Shown here piece after piece: positions 12,021 to 24,576 of a stretch of DNA of 62,000 nt. The stretch lies in the NCBI GenBank assembly GCA_015680685.1, contig MNCI01004262.1:103823-165822 (forward strand), given 5' to 3'. How positions within the stretch are numbered: position 1 is the first letter of the stretch; every line of letters begins with the position of its first letter. The notes beneath the pieces were generated by a model. The model was not told where the DNA came from and ran no database searches. It saw only the letters and a list, made by a program, of their open reading frames with translations. The translations under genes and the position numbers were made by a program. This DNA is from Gnetum montanum (Eukaryota > Streptophyta > Gnetopsida > Gnetales > Gnetaceae).

Positions 12021-12589
12021 ACATTGTTTAACAATTGTGTCATGTAGATGCTACTTGATGTGCTTATGTTGACATGCAGGATTGAGCTAGGAAGATGAGG
12101 AAGTAATTTGACTAGCCTCTAAGCCTAAGTGGACCCTTCTAGTGATGTTTTTCAACCAAGTTGACATTGAATGCCTAAACTTAGAGCCTGTAAGCTTTTG
12201 ACCATCTAGCCTTAATGCCATGTAGTGGCCTAAATGTCCTTGAGCTTAAGAACAGAAACATCATAAAGGATACCTTGATTGAATTTCTCATTTCAAAGCA
12301 CAATGGTGAGGAGAAAACCTTGAAACCATTTTCTTCACTAGAACCTTCATTTTCTCAAGGCATCATCAAAACCCCTGAAACACCTTAAAGAAAATTCATG
12401 TGAAAGCCTTTGTAGCCAAAATTAATATTGTAATTTCATGTAAATTTAAAGGCAAAAATAATTAGCTTGTTTTCCATCAAAAATCACACCCTATGACCTT
12501 ATCCCAGCAATGTTTTGATAATTTTTGATGTGTAGAGTATGAATTGTAGTCCACATGCTATAAATTTCACTTTTGCCAATGTGTGGAAG

Positions 12590-12915
12590 CCCAAAATGCT
12601 AAACATAGTGTCAAATTTGATAGCCAGGGCCAAAAACGTTGGTGGCTCATAAGCTACAAATTTTGATCATAAAAATAGCTCAAAATGTTGTCAAATTTGG
12701 CAGCAAAAGTCTCACATGTTGGCAGCCCAAGTGTAGTAAATTTGAACCATGAAAATGCCCAAATACATTACCAAACATGGAGCCAAAAAATTCAAAAAAT
12801 TCGTATTTTAGCCACACACATTAGTATTTTAGCCAAAAAATTCAAAAACGTTGGTATGCCATATGCTAGAAATTTTGGTCATCAAAAGCATAAACAATGC
12901 TATAGAAATTTGTCA
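12590..12915. repeat. Degenerate tandem repeat, about 75 bp unit
   Basis: At least three units share the pattern AAAAACGTTGGTGGCTCATA, CTACAAATTTTGATCATAAA, then AAAATGTTGTCAAATTTGG; they start near 12628, 12705 and 12840. The tract lies within the presumed LTR downstream of the low-complexity block. Confidence 0.5.
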
Positions 12916-13439
12916 AAAATTTTCTGAAAATCAACTAGAATCAAGGAAGCAAAATATCAGTGAATGAATAACCTATTTAAACCAAAGTTTGCATCATGTT
13001 GAGGACTTTTGGATCATTTGCTTTTAGCTAAGCTTAAGACTTTTAGAGTAGAGAAAAATCTAAAAGTCCATAGCCTCCACCACTAGCACAGATCATTGGA
13101 GCAATAAAACATATAGAAACAATCACCATAGTGTAGATCAGTTTAGATGATTTGTGCAAATTAGTGTGGAATACATCTTGCCTTTACATTAAGTTGTGAA
13201 GATATTTCAATATTTGTGGGCTGTAACATGCCCTATCTATATAATATAAAACCTACTTTAACTATTTTTCATAACATTTATTATAAAGTTTGTAGTTTGC
13301 TTTGTTTATTCATATCATCTTGTTCTATTTTCGTCTCAGTGTTAGTGTTGGATTTGGCTATGTGTTTTACATATTTATGCTCATTTTCTTTTATTTTTAT
13401 CACTTGTTAATAGACTTCTAAGTTTTCAAGCAATCAACA

Positions 13440-13548
13440 AGACCATCTAAGGTTCTCCATATACTTTTTGAGGACCATGGATCTAGAGTTGAATGGCTAT
13501 GTATAAGAATTTTTGGTTCTTCCAGTATTGAATTTTTACATTGTTATA
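13440..13548 (+). mobile_element. 3' end of the 5' LTR of group 2 copy G
   Basis: This segment aligns by eye with the end of F's LTR read on the opposite strand: GGATCTAGAGTTGAATGG here against GGATCCAGGGTTAGGATTG there, then TTGGTTCTTCCAGTATTG against TTGGTGTTTTCCAGCC, ending TTGTTATA against GTCGCTATA. A primer site follows six bases later, as in F. The LTR start is unknown. If the 9.95-12.9 kb repeats belong to it, this LTR exceeds 3.5 kb. Confidence 0.6.
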
Positions 13549-13553
13549 GTTTT

Positions 13554-13573
13554 TGGTGCTAGAAGAAGGACCT
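13554..13573 (+). other. Primer binding site of copy G
   Basis: TGGTGCTAGAAGAAGGACC matches F's site TGGCGCTAGAAGGAGGGCC (31086-31104, minus) with transitions only, and the sequence around it (TATAGTTTT before TGG) matches too. It fits a tRNA 3' end in which ..GCGCCA pairs with TGGCGC. I do not assign the tRNA. Confidence 0.65.
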
Positions 13574-13729
13574 CCACCTAAATTCTTCATCAAAGCCCAT
13601 TTGCATAAACATTTGGTTATCTATTTCTGCTATGAAAAATTATTTTTAAATGTTTTAAAGTCCAACATATGAAATCATAGTTACTTTTTGATCTAAAACA
13701 AAAATTTTTAATCACTATTTTTGCAATGC

Positions 13730-13975
13730 AGTGTATAGTGTTGCTGTAAGTCCTTGCACTTGGGAATTTAAAAAATTATTTTTGTTACTATAGTGCACAA
13801 TGTTGCCTTAACTTCCATACTTGGTAGATTGAAAAAATTTAACTTTTATTAGTTGTAGTGCACAGTGATGCCTCTTTTCACACCTTGGTAACTTAAGAAT
13901 TTCAATTTTTATAGTTGTAGTGACTATCATCCTTCTATTTTCTATACTTACAATTTAAAAATTGTTTATGTTTTT
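13730..13975. repeat. Four tandem units of 62-65 bp in the leader of copy G
   Basis: Units start at 13730, 13792, 13857 and 13919 with AGTGTATAGTGTTGC, AGTGCACAATGTTGC, AGTGCACAGTGATGC and AGTGACTATCATCC. Each continues with a cytosine-containing part, a TTGGTA-like word and an A/T-rich end. They lie between primer site and gag. Confidence 0.6.
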
Positions 13976-14089
13976 CACACATGCTAAAGCCCATTTTTGT
14001 TTTACCAAGGTTGTTGCATATGTTAGAAAAATTTTTGAAAAAATTTTATTCCTAATTATAGTTGCAGTTTAGATATTGAAGTCCTACAT

Positions 14090-14280
14090 GTTGGAGCTTC
14101 ACACATTAGAGCTTCACACATTGGAGCTCTACATGATGGAACTCTTACATGTTAGAGTTCTACAAGCTACAACTTTTAGAAGTTGTACTCTCACACACTA
14201 GAAGTTCCATACGTTGAGAGTTCCACACATTGATATTTTCATATGTTGAAAGTCTCATATGTTGGGATCTTTAAACTCTA
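14090..14280. repeat. Short tandem repeat, unit about 18-22 bp
   Basis: Units such as TTGGAGCTTCACACA, TTAGAGCTTCACACA and TTGGAGCTCTACATGA repeat with increasing divergence to about 14280. The tract lies in the leader just ahead of gag. Confidence 0.5.
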
Positions 14281-14329
14281 TTAAAAGAAACTAAGGCCTT
14301 TTGCAAGATTACATAGCATGTTAGCCTTA

Positions 14330-16660
14330 TTTTTTATGCCTTTTTGTAGTTCCATGATTTTATCACACAACTTCATATACATGGCCTCCAACTAAGAATC
14401 TATCTATATTTATGATCCCAAGGATCTAGTTGTGGTTGAATATGGGTAATCCCTTAGATAGATGGAACAAGACTCATCTTACATAAACATCAATGAAGAA
14501 TATTATAACTTCATTTGTGCTAAGATTCAAGCTGGTTTTCCCATCCCATGTACAGAATTAGAGTGTAAATGATATTTTGAGATCATTCATTGAAACAAGA
14601 TGGAATATATTACCTTACCTTATGACTAGATTGAAATAATAGATTTTCATACGCATATGTTAGCACAACTAGGAGAACTAGACGAGTCAAGTAAGGAAAA
14701 TATCTTGAACCAAAACTAAGAAGAACATGATGAGTTTGAAGTAGAATATAAAATTGATATATTCATGGGGGACCTCTTACAATGATCAGTTCTAGAGGCA
14801 ACCATTTCCAACTCTACATCTCTTGTGTCTTCTATGAATCAGGTTCCTCAATCTACTTCCTTGTTCCTTACCATGTTTGGCACAATGCTTAATATCACAG
14901 CACACCAATCTCAACTAGCATCCCACTCCACCTTCCCATTTTCATCAATACCTTTTACGATCCAACCTTATTATGTATGATCATTGTTAGTGGTATCCTT
15001 CATATCACCTTCTTCATCCTAGTTGGCTCCTCTTTGGGATCCTAAGCTTCACAAGCTTCTCACACTCCCTTCGTTCTCTTCATCCCTCATGTCTTAACTC
15101 AAATATCCTTCTCCCTTTTTAATCCTACTGTAACCATGATTATGCAAACCTTTCAATCCATACCAATGCCAATTGTATGATCCTAGGCCATCTAACTTCT
15201 TCTGCAACCATTACTTCAAACTCCACAACTTGCAAAAATGCTCCAAGGCTTGGATCAATCCTTTCAAATGATCAAAGAGCTACCAAAGAGCTATAGAAGC
15301 TAAAAGCTAGCACAACCTAGATGGTTAAAATTATGAACTTTTACCAAGACGATTCCATCAGTCCTACCATCCCATAGATAACTCTTCCTAATGACATATT
15401 GATTCTTCACTTACTAAAGGTGAGTTAGAGCTGAGTTAAATGCTAATAGCGAGGGTGATCTAGACTTCATCTCATTACCTTCTACTTTGAGTAATTATTC
15501 TTTTAAACTTGGCCTCATAATGTGATCCATATTTTCCCTCTGTAGCTAATTGGAAAAGCCTTGGATTGGTACTGTGTACTATCTAGAGGCTCCATTGTCT
15601 TTCTAGATGACTTGATTTCATAATTCGTTAACCATTTCAAGTATAACTTGAAACTCGATATAATACTAGATCAAATTATGAAATTTAAACAAGGGCCCCT
15701 TAAACCTATTAAAAAATTCATATAGAGATGGAATGCCATCCTCAATGAAATCCCTAAGCTCATCTATAAAAAACATCTTTTGGTCATTTTCAAGAGGGTG
15801 GTTAATGATTTCATCAAGTCTAAGCTATACTACATGGACCCATGGTCACTTACCCAATCCTTTTTCTAAAAAAGAATATGAAAGATGCTACAAAGGCTAG
15901 TAATAACCATGTTTTTGTAGCCATAATGGTGAAAGAGACAAAAATGATAAAAAGACCAAAGACAACATAATCGAAGGTCCTTGCCACCACCACTTAACTG
16001 TCAACATCAAGTGCTTCCATCTCCAACCCAACAAGGCTAAAATTTGAAAGAAAAGACCAGCCCAAGTACATGATACTACCCATGAAACCATCGATGCTTC
16101 TTTGATTAGTTGCTCAAAATTGGTTGTATCCCATACAAGAAACTAATCAAGAATGCCCATAAATGGCATGATCACCTGTGCGAGATTACTAAATATCCCA
16201 TTGTAGGCATAAAGGATGATCCACCCATTCCAAAATACTTCAAACTAGAATGATTCTACTACTACCACTAGCTGCTTGGCCATGATGTTGATTTTTGCTT
16301 AGTCCTAAAAGATGATTTGTAGAAGATGATAAATAGTGAAGAGTTGGTTCTAGACACATCCAACTTAGTTAGGCCCCAAAACTAGAGCAAGAAAGTGTAC
16401 AAGGACCTGTTAAACACTAACAATAACCTCTATACCATGGAATAATTTAACATTAATAACAATTCTAAACTTTCTTGTGAGCCGTTTGTGGTTCAGGTAT
16501 GCCCTCATGATGAAAAGGCTTCAACTTCTTGAAGTTCAAGAATTTCTTTTGTCATAAGGATACCACCACCTGCACCTCCTAAGAAACCATTTGTCATTAG
16601 GATGCCCCCTCCCACTACTAATGGACCTATTATCCAAGTTAATTAACATCTTCCTATTGT
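14330..16660 (+). pseudogene. Decayed gag of group 2 copy G
   Basis: A gypsy gag remnant parallel to copies 1 and F. The N-terminal part includes MEYITLPYD (about 14600), matching KEYISLPYN in copy 1 (about 3237). The capsid region covers about 15300-15900. The zinc-knuckle block reads YYYH-stop-LLGHD at about 16255-16290, where the stop replaces the Gln found in copy 1. A linker follows with FVIRIPPPAPPKKPFVIRMP (about 16545-16610). Stops are frequent and the frame shifts several times. Role as in the other copies: particle formation and RNA packaging. Confidence 0.6.
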
Positions 16661-17905
16661 AACCAATGCTTTAGCCTCTTCACAGCTAGATAACAAAAAA
16701 TCACCTCCCAAATAATGTAAGAAACTAGCTCCTAACCTCAAGACTAAGGATAAAAAATAACCAAAGGTGTGGAAGGAAGTAGACCCACTGAAGCCTACTC
16801 TAATTTTAGTAGTACTAATGGATACCAACATACAAGCTACCTCAATTAGCCAACCTAGGGAGGATAACCAAAAATAAGAGAAAGAAAAGTAGCCTAAACA
16901 ATAAACACTAAAACTTGAGGTCAAGATCTTGGATATAATGGAGGAACTTAAGGCCAACAAACATGAGAAATCATCCAACAATGATAATGACTTTCTCATT
17001 ATCATGGAGCAAGTCAAGCTGTTACTTAAATAGAAAAACACTACTTTGAGCTTATATAACCTAGTGATAACCTTCTTTTGCTTACCATGAAGCTTTAGTT
17101 AAGATGTTAACTTCCATTTCTATCAATGCGGATATACTAGCCAATGAGGTATCTATCCACATAGTGATAGTGCTACCCTCACCTAAGAAAGAACCAAAGC
17201 CAACCACCTTAGCATTTCATGATAATGAAGTAAAAACCAACCTCCAAAATAGTGAGGTATTGAAGGCTCCCTTGTTCGTAACGATTAGAGTACGTTAGTA
17301 TGAGGTTCATCAAGTGCATGTTAATGATCGAACATCAAAAAATGTTATATATCCTTTTCCATCATAGAATGCTTGGGCTTGGTAGAACATATTCAAAAAC
17401 CTCTACCTTCACATTTAAATCTTTTCATAGGTCATGTGTAGATATGAGAGGATTGATTTCATTAGATTTCATGGTTGGAGAATAATTTCCCACAGGAGGT
17501 GATTTCCTTGTGGTAAAAGAAACACCAAGTTTCAACCTAATCCTAGGGAGATCATGGTTAGCCAAACTATAGGCCATTTATTCCTTGATCCATCAAGACA
17601 TTCACTTACCTTATGAGGGAGGTGAAATCATCATACATGGAGACAACACAATTCCCTTATCTATCAACAATGTTGACATAGAACAAGAATCTGAGGTGGA
17701 TTTTCAAAAAGAAACTTTTGTAGCCAAACATATATCCAAGTACTTCAATGAAATTGAAAAAACTAAGATCAATAATGTAGGGATCATTAATGAAGCATGG
17801 GAATAGCTCCCATTTAATATTATGAGTGAAGGCAATGGAGAGTACAAAATCATTCAACAGAGACCTTACATATTTTCTAATTTCTCAAAGATTAGAAAAT
17901 AGTTG
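16661..17905 (+). pseudogene. Decayed protease region of group 2 copy G
   Basis: The helix TTLSLYNLVI (about 17041-17070) precedes the protease. The catalytic triplet region reads HVNDRTSKNVI at about 17315-17350; the Asp remains but the following Gly of the family pattern is Arg. FNLILGRSWL (17535-17565) and HQDIHLPYEGGEIIIHGDN (17590-17650) are well kept, followed by SINNVDIEQ. Downstream of 17905 no reverse transcriptase is seen. Confidence 0.65.
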
Positions 17906-18784
17906 CATGATTGATTACATCATCTACCTTCTTAAATTGGTACAATATGATGTAGCCTTTTAATTCATAGCCTTGTTTTCAAATTTTATTTACATATTTT
18001 CATTTTTACTTTACAACTATATTTTTCCTTGTTACATCTTATTTACTGTTATTACATAGCCTTACTTTACACTTCTACAATAGTTTATGATTTATGCCTA
18101 TTTTCTTTATGTTTACATAAAACTATAAAATGACATAAAAAATAGAAAAACATAAAACTAAAACATGGCTTGCAACATGTTAACATTTTAGTATGTCAAT
18201 ACCTTAAATAAAGTGGAGAACATGGAATATTTGCTGTGGATAATGTGTTTGTGGGACATGAATAAAAATTCCACAATAAGACTTGAGAACTCAAGGAAAT
18301 GAGATCTATGGTGAGATGTCAAAATAAAGATCACATGGGAAAGATGAGCATGGACAAACATGGACAAAAACAAAGGCTAAAAATCAAATGAAGATGCTCC
18401 AAGGACTAGCAAGAAGGAAAATTAACAAAAGACAACTTTAGAAGATAAAGTGCAAAAGTTAAGGATACGTCTCTTAAAAATAGTATATGTCTTTGTCTTA
18501 GAGTAGACATCTCCTTAGAGATGTTCCATTTTCTAGTGAGATGTCTCTCTTTAATTGAGGCCAATCTTAGGTAGACATCCCAACTTTGAAGAAGACATTT
18601 ACACTAGCTATTTGGTAGCCATTACATGAATTTTGAGTTTTTAGAAACTTTGAGGCTATAAGAAGACATCAAAATCTTGGGAATTGTGCAAGTACTATTC
18701 ATAAAAGATCAATCATTATCTACTTTATGATATTATATTCTTTTTCTTAATTGTAATATCATTTGCTTGATTGAATGTTTTACT
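17906..18784 (+). other. Spacer and LTR-like segment after copy G
   Basis: 17940-18185 resembles the post-protease spacer of copy 1. 18470-18610 has palindromic AGACATCTC/GAGATGTCT words (18515-18550, repeated near 18590). CTATAAGAA at 18653 could be a TATA box, so this may be the U3 of G's 3' LTR, cut at 18785 by the LTR of F. No gene is seen. Confidence 0.4.
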
Positions 18785-20868
18785 TGTACTGACCAAAAAT
18801 GTCAGTGGCTAGAACACCGAGGGGTTTGTGGGTGCACAGTTTGACCCTGCATCCATGGGAGGGCCTGCTAGAGGTGGAGACAAGATGCCCTGAATAGTCT
18901 TGTTAATCAAATAGGGACTTACTAAATGTAATGCAAAATGATGCTAAGTATTCATGAGGTGTCAATGGTGGCAACAGGGGTGAGTGTAGTCAAGGGTTTC
19001 GATGAGAAATGAAGGTGTCAATGTGTTGAGATAGTTGTTGAGGCATGGTTGTGTGCTAAAATGGTAGAAAATGCAAGTAAAATGTTGAAAAAATGCAAGT
19101 AAAATGCTAAAAATGTAGAGAAAGGGTGAGAGAGAATGAAACACCACCCCAAATGAGGTTGAGCATGGTTAACTCTAGAAGGGGCGAGAAGGTATGTAGT
19201 GTATAACATGCATAGTGGATAGCATAGTCATAGTCTTGGGCATGTCTAGCCATGAAGACTAACATTCCACCATGGTGTCTATGCCTACTGAGTTGGCCAC
19301 TATGGTATGCAGTGGTCTACAGTGTCCTGTGGTGAGCTATGGTGATATGCAACTTTTCCTTTCTCTGGTTCACTAGTGTGCCTTTGATTTTTGTCTGTCC
19401 AAAATGCCAAAAATGCTCAAATTTTCCAACCTGCCTCAAATTTTCCAATCCCTAAAATTTTCCAAGGTCTCCAGCATGCGTGGATCTGGCTATGGCATGT
19501 CTGTAGCATGGCTTGGCGTCATCGTCTGGTGTCCAACGTCCAGCGTCCCAGTGTTTATGCTGTGCATACGTTGGTCTCAGCGTGCCAATGTGACCATCAG
19601 TGTGTCCAATGTTTATGATGCATTTTGAACCCATTTTTGACCTATGAGATTCATTTTTGGAGTGGATTTGCATGCTTGAGGTCAAGAGGATTTTGCACGT
19701 CTATTTTGAGCTAATTTGAAGGTTGTTTTGGCATACTTCTGGTTGGTCACGTTGTGGTCATGCTGCCAAGCGTGACCTCAGCGTGACCAGGTTTTTATGC
19801 CCTATTTTGAGCTAATTTTTGGATGTTGATGTCTATTTGTTGATACTCAACTGTTGCCTGCTCTCCATGGTGGCCTGGATGCTAAATTTGACTCCATTTT
19901 GCTGTAGTTTTGGTCATCTTTTTTTTGGTCATGCTGTGGTCACGCTCTACAGCCTGACCTCAACATGACCTAGTTAAAATGACATATTTGAAGCCCAAAT
20001 CTAGATTTTCTGAAGCTTGAGAGTTAGTATAGTTATTGCCTGTCCCCTAGGGATTGAGTTCATGTTGAAGTTGGACCTAGAACTTGTTGATGTACCCTAT
20101 TTTTTCTTGTTCATGCTATGGTCATGCTATGCAGCATGACCTTAGCGTGACTAACAAAAAATGCCATGTTTGAGGACCAAATTTTGATTTTTTGGAGCCT
20201 GTGAACATGTACAATTGCTACCTGACTCTCAAGAGTTGAATTCATGTCAAAATTCTGCTCGAAGGTGCCCAAATTAAGCTGTTCTTGTTTGGTCACGCTG
20301 TGGTCATGCTGTGCAGCATGACGTTAGTGTGACTAACTGAAAGTGGCTTAAAACATGTGATTCTAAGCTCAAATTTTGAGGTTTTGAAGGCTAGGAGCTG
20401 CAGGGGGCATCGGTGAAGCTCATGGAGGGTCTATGTGCTCGAATCTGGGCTATTTAGACTTGATTTTGGGGCTCCAGAAGTTGGTCACATTGTACACACG
20501 CTGGTCTTACACTGGGCAGCATGACCATAGTGTGACCAAAGGGTATACAGCCAAAACCATGCATTTTGAGCCTAAAACCCTAGATTTTGGATGTCGGGAG
20601 TTGGAGCAATCGCCTGTGGACCCCAAGGGGACTTTGCCTGTTCAATTATGTGTTGTTTCATGATGTTTTGAAGGCTCTCAAGTTTGGTCACGCTGTACTC
20701 ATGTTGGGCAGCGACATGACTTAGCTTGAGTCCTGTCTAAAAGTGCTAGGCCAAAATTTTGTGGTGTTTTCAATTGTATGACCACTTGAAGACTTCAATG
20801 TTATCCTGCAAAATTTTGGCTACATCTTTGTGCATCTACGAATCTAGGAGGGAGCTAAGTTTCAACGT
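18785..20868 (-). mobile_element. 3' LTR of group 2 element F
   Basis: The left edge TGTACTGACCAAAAATG matches the F 5' LTR edge TATAGCGACCGAAAACTTTG (31111). The next 130 bp also match (CACCGAGGGGTTTG, CCTGCATCC, GATGCCCTGAATAGTC here; CACCAAGAGGTTG, CCTGGATCC, GGTGCCCTGAATGGTT there). U3 contains the palindrome array at 19745-20732. The right edge is placed at a pyrimidine tract, TCTCCCCCCTGG (20870-20881), which is a purine tract on the minus strand; this edge is tentative. Confidence 0.6.
19745..20732. repeat. Array of nested palindromes with GGTCACGC stems, period 182-202 bp
   Basis: Six units start at 19745, 19927, 20109, 20291, 20483 and 20685; the first three steps are each 182 bp. 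In a good unit (20291-20336) a forward GGTCACGCTG and a forward GGTCATGCTG are followed by reverse CAGCATGAC and reverse TTAGTGTGAC. Sequence between units is AT-rich and diverged. Confidence 0.75.
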
Positions 20869-20869
20869 T

Positions 20870-21610
20870 TTTATCTCCCCCCTGGATGTGGTCACAAGCA
20901 TTTTGATGAGAGGGTCTTTAGTTACATCCCCGACCTCTAAATCTAAGGCTTGGACTAGATGCTCAGACCATTCTAGGGATGCTTCTAAGGATGCTACGAT
21001 GCTAACTAGGGGTGATTCCCAGTCTATTAACTCTGGGTTCAATTATCTCACGAGTTTGCCATGTGGACTGGTTAAAGCTAAAGGTGAAGAGAGATCATGA
21101 TGGATTTCCATTCTCGCTTAACCTGCCAAAATGAGATGAATGTATAGTTAAGAGATACTTGTTTGTAGTAATTGTGAATATTGAACATTTGCAAAGTGGC
21201 GATGAAATGTGAACAATAGAAATGAGCATAAAGTATGATACAAAGCTTAAGATTTGCCAGTTTAAGGTCATGGCGGACTGCCTGGAGGTAAAGATGCAAA
21301 ACTGCTAGTGTAAAAATGCAAAAATTCTAATTTAATATCTTTACAAACTACCAACAGCTTAGAATGTTAGTTTAAGATCATTGCAAACCACTAAAATGCA
21401 AGAGGTTTGAAGCTTCTAGTTTAAGGTCTTTGCGGACCGCTGATGAGATATTTTTGTGAAGGCAAATGGCTAGTTTGAAGCATGTCAAGGCTTTTCGCTT
21501 GGGCCCACCTGCCTTAATGCGAACAGTGCTACTATGTCGTGGTGGGCATGCTATGCTACATGGAACACCCACATTAATCGGGGAGAGAGAATGACAAGTT
21601 TCCTTTTCAC
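20870..21610. other. Region between F's 3' LTR and the antisense gene promoter
   Basis: No gene is supported. 21258-21445 holds four imperfect copies of AGTTTAAGGTC..TTGCGGACCGCT (starting near 21258, 21328, 21369 and 21418). The stretch 21480-21560 is relatively GC-rich (GGGCCCACCTGCC) and may be promoter-proximal. Confidence 0.4.
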
Positions 21611-21619
21611 CATTGTGGC

Positions 21620-21627
21620 TATAAATA
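21620..21627 (+). promoter_or_regulatory. TATA box of the antisense gene in F
   Basis: GGCTATAAATAGGGG is a strong plant core-promoter match. It lies about 110 bp upstream of the first plausible ATG (21735) and points in the direction of the spliced gene that follows. Confidence 0.6.
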
Positions 21628-23396
21628 GGGGTTTACCACCAGTAAACTCATCATTGTTACCGTAATAGCACAGAGCCCACATTTGGATTGTAGAGTGATT
21701 GTGCCAATTGAGAGTAAGGCGATTCAGCGTAGCAATGATGAAAGAGTTGGCAAGCGAAACGATGGCTCCTAGAAAAGAATGCAAACACCTGGCACTCGCT
21801 AAGGTCGACGAAGTGAAGGAAACCCTAAGGTGTGTGTCACAGGTGCACGTTGCAGTGCAAGAGGAGACACTGTTGACCCAGTAGGCTATTATGCCCCCTC
21901 TATTTTTCCTATGCCTCTGTTATTGCTCCTATTTTTTATTTATTTTTGTTCCTGCAATTTTTTTTGCAATATATGTTTTCTGCCATCGTGTTGTCGTTGT
22001 TTTGGCTTATACACCGTCGTTGTTGCTGATTCAGCCGTGACGGATGTACGGACGCTACGCTAAGGTTGCATGTAATGCCATCTAAACTGCCATTGCTATG
22101 GCTGCCAGTGCCATAGGGGCTTGGATGATTTTAACCACTTGGCATGCATGTAGCGTACAACCCTCATGAGGGTTTAGCCATGTGCATGATGTGACAGCGT
22201 AACACGTGTTCTGTCACGGCGTGATGCTAATTGCTTTGTTAGGAAGATTTTTTGAATGGATATAGTGTATTGAATTTTTCTTTGTTTAAATATTTTTCTT
22301 TAGTTTTGTTGTTGCTACACTATGCTAATTCTTCTATGCTATTGCCTTCATATTTTTTGCTGCTACACTATATGCATGAAGAGAATCATGCTACGCTATC
22401 TGCTAAATGCTAATTCTGCTATGCTATATTTGAACTTCACTTGAACATGCGTTAACATTTGCTATTATGTTGTGCAGGGTGGCGCTAAGGCCAATCTTGA
22501 TTTTCCTAGAAATCATAGGGGTCCTGTGCTACATAAGCAAATTAGTGACCAATGTTCCTCTGCCCCATGCACGTGTGGGGCAGCAGGCAGTTTGGTTCTG
22601 GGAAGGAGTGTAGGATTTTCTACAATTTCTCCTCCAGTGCTTCAGTGTGATCATGTGGTCACACTTGGCCAAGGAGGTAGGCCGTCATAACAGAAACCCT
22701 GTTGCCTGGAGCGAATTGGGGTATTCTGAGGTTTTTGACGGATGGAGTAGTTAGTAGTGGGTAGGGAGAAGGATCCAGTCAGCACCCAAAAAATTTGAGG
22801 CGTTTGGCTTGGAACTGGGATATGCCCGAGTATAATTGCTACCATTCCTACAACACTTTGTTTATCGTGCGTCACATGGGAACGTGCTTCCAGAACCCAC
22901 CAGGAACCATTTACTATGCTAGCAGGTGAGTTTTGTAGACATGTCCCACTACGCTATGCAATGTTTGCTACGCTACGCAAATGTAAATAATGTGTTTTTG
23001 TTACCAGGTTTTTCATCAACGAGAATGGGCTTCACGGTGATATGGATGTGTTGGCTTTAGCATAGATGGTGCTGCGGGAGTTTTCTTCCATTGAGAATAT
23101 GTGCACAAGTGTGATAGGCCAATGTGGGGGTGAGTACAAAACCTAGCCAACCTAGTATCCCAAGCTCTACGACAGATGCAAGGAGTCCAGTTGGTTGGAT
23201 GGGGGATGGACACCCTTTAAACCGATCACCGTTGAAGATGTCTTGGTTGATCTTCCACCATTCCCTTCACTGTTTAGACCTGGTAAACTAAATAGTAAAT
23301 TACTGCATGTTCGAGTGTTGTTCCTATTGGTTCTATTTCTTATGCCTTGTCTAACTTGTTTTTTTCTTTTTTATGTGTTCGTGCAAACTGCTATAG

Positions 23397-24429
23397 CGGC
23401 AAAGAAGTCCTAAGAGGTGACAGTGATCACCTTTGAGCATCAGGAGGCCAAGATCTACTTCAAGTATGGGGGCATAGATGAGAGCTAATGCTGGTTATGG
23501 AACATGGCCTCAGAATCCCTGATCAAGCACCTTTAGGATGTTGGGCTCATGGATTTGTTCTTGGCCACGAACCTAAGCATCTATGCCACTGAGATGCTCG
23601 CCTTAGACGAATCCTTTTCTGAAAAGGTAGAATGCTTTTGCACACGTGTACATGGCGTGTAGGTGGTCCTTGAAATCAACAACCAGCTATTCACAAACCT
23701 TTTCAGTGTCCCTGCTGATGGCCTTCCCATAGGGTTAAAGACCAAGAAAGAGGCAAACCATCAGAGGGACATTGAGGAGTGGCTAGGGGGTGCAAAAGGG
23801 AAAAAGGGGATCCTCATGGAGAAGGTCAAGTCGAGAGCCATCAAATATGTTTACTCATCTTCCGTGCTCATGTGTTTCCCAAGCTTCTTTCCCAAGGGAG
23901 GATTATTGGGATTGAGCAAGCTTGGGTGATGCAGAAAGTCATGGAAGAGGGAGCTCGCTACAACTGGGCTTGGCATCTTTGCAAAGGATTGCAAACTGAA
24001 ATGTTTATGCTTCATAAGAAGCATGAGTCTTTTTTCAACATGCACCATGCCTTTTACATAGCCTTCTTATGGCATTTCACGGAGTTCTTGGTAGTCCATG
24101 AGAATGGATTCTGGGTTATGCAAGATCGTAACTAGATTTCCAAATCGTGGATCTGCCAAATCCTCTAGACCACCTGAGCCCAAGATCCCATAGAAGCTAT
24201 TGGGGAGTCATTTTCCATGATGACTAGAGATCGGATGGCCAGAACAGTGTGGTAGAGGCACCCCCTACTGCTACAGGTAGCATATCGTAGGGGAAACATC
24301 TCATTGCTGAGACGGTGGCCACCAAGTTGTAGCGAAAGAGGCCTCATCCAGCTGAGGAGCTTCCCTGTACCGACGAGGAAGGGGGGCCATCACTACGGTT
24401 TAAGCTACGTAGGATCCAGCCTCCCATCA
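23397..24429 (+). pseudogene. Exon with a possible plant-transposon-type globular domain
   Basis: This is the largest globular part of the antisense gene. It includes KIYFKYGGIDES, LATNLSIYATEML, RVHGV-stop-VVLEINNQLF and SVPADGLPIG, then a basic helix region and EFLVVHENGFWVMQDRN. The order (helical NL.IYA.EM block, V.GV.V.LEIN..LF..L block, P.DG.P turn) reminds me of the putative plant transposon / retrotransposon-associated domain found in many plant LTR elements, but this is pattern memory only. Frame 2 carries the first half, frame 1 the second (after about 23875) and frame 0 the end (from about 24312), so at least two indels are present. It ends in an RRIQPPI segment that splices in phase to the acidic exon. 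Confidence 0.45.
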
Positions 24430-24576
24430 GTAAATGCTCTTCTTTGTGTTTGTTTCTTTGTCTTTTGATTTAAATGCTTACTATGCTATGCTATGCTAGG
24501 CAGCATAGCATAGCATAACACCTACTCTAAGCTAATGCGATTTAGGCTATAATGCGAATATGTTTTTTGATGCTAG

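Noticed and set aside
16643-17041. Minus-strand frame of 132 codons
   Set aside because: It mirrors the gag-protease linker of copy G, where family motifs are on the plus strand.
19745-20732. CRISPR-like array (regular palindromic repeats)
   Set aside because: Repeats are diverged, spaced by about 140 bp of diverged, AT-rich sequence, nested in an LTR, and the genome is a plant; there are no cas genes.
22477-22690. Exon coding the frame starting GGAKANLDFPRNHRG as a separate gene
   Set aside because: The frame ends at a stop after 72 codons, and the sequence better fits a 5' exon of the antisense gene; two frames are plausible here, so I did not assign a protein.
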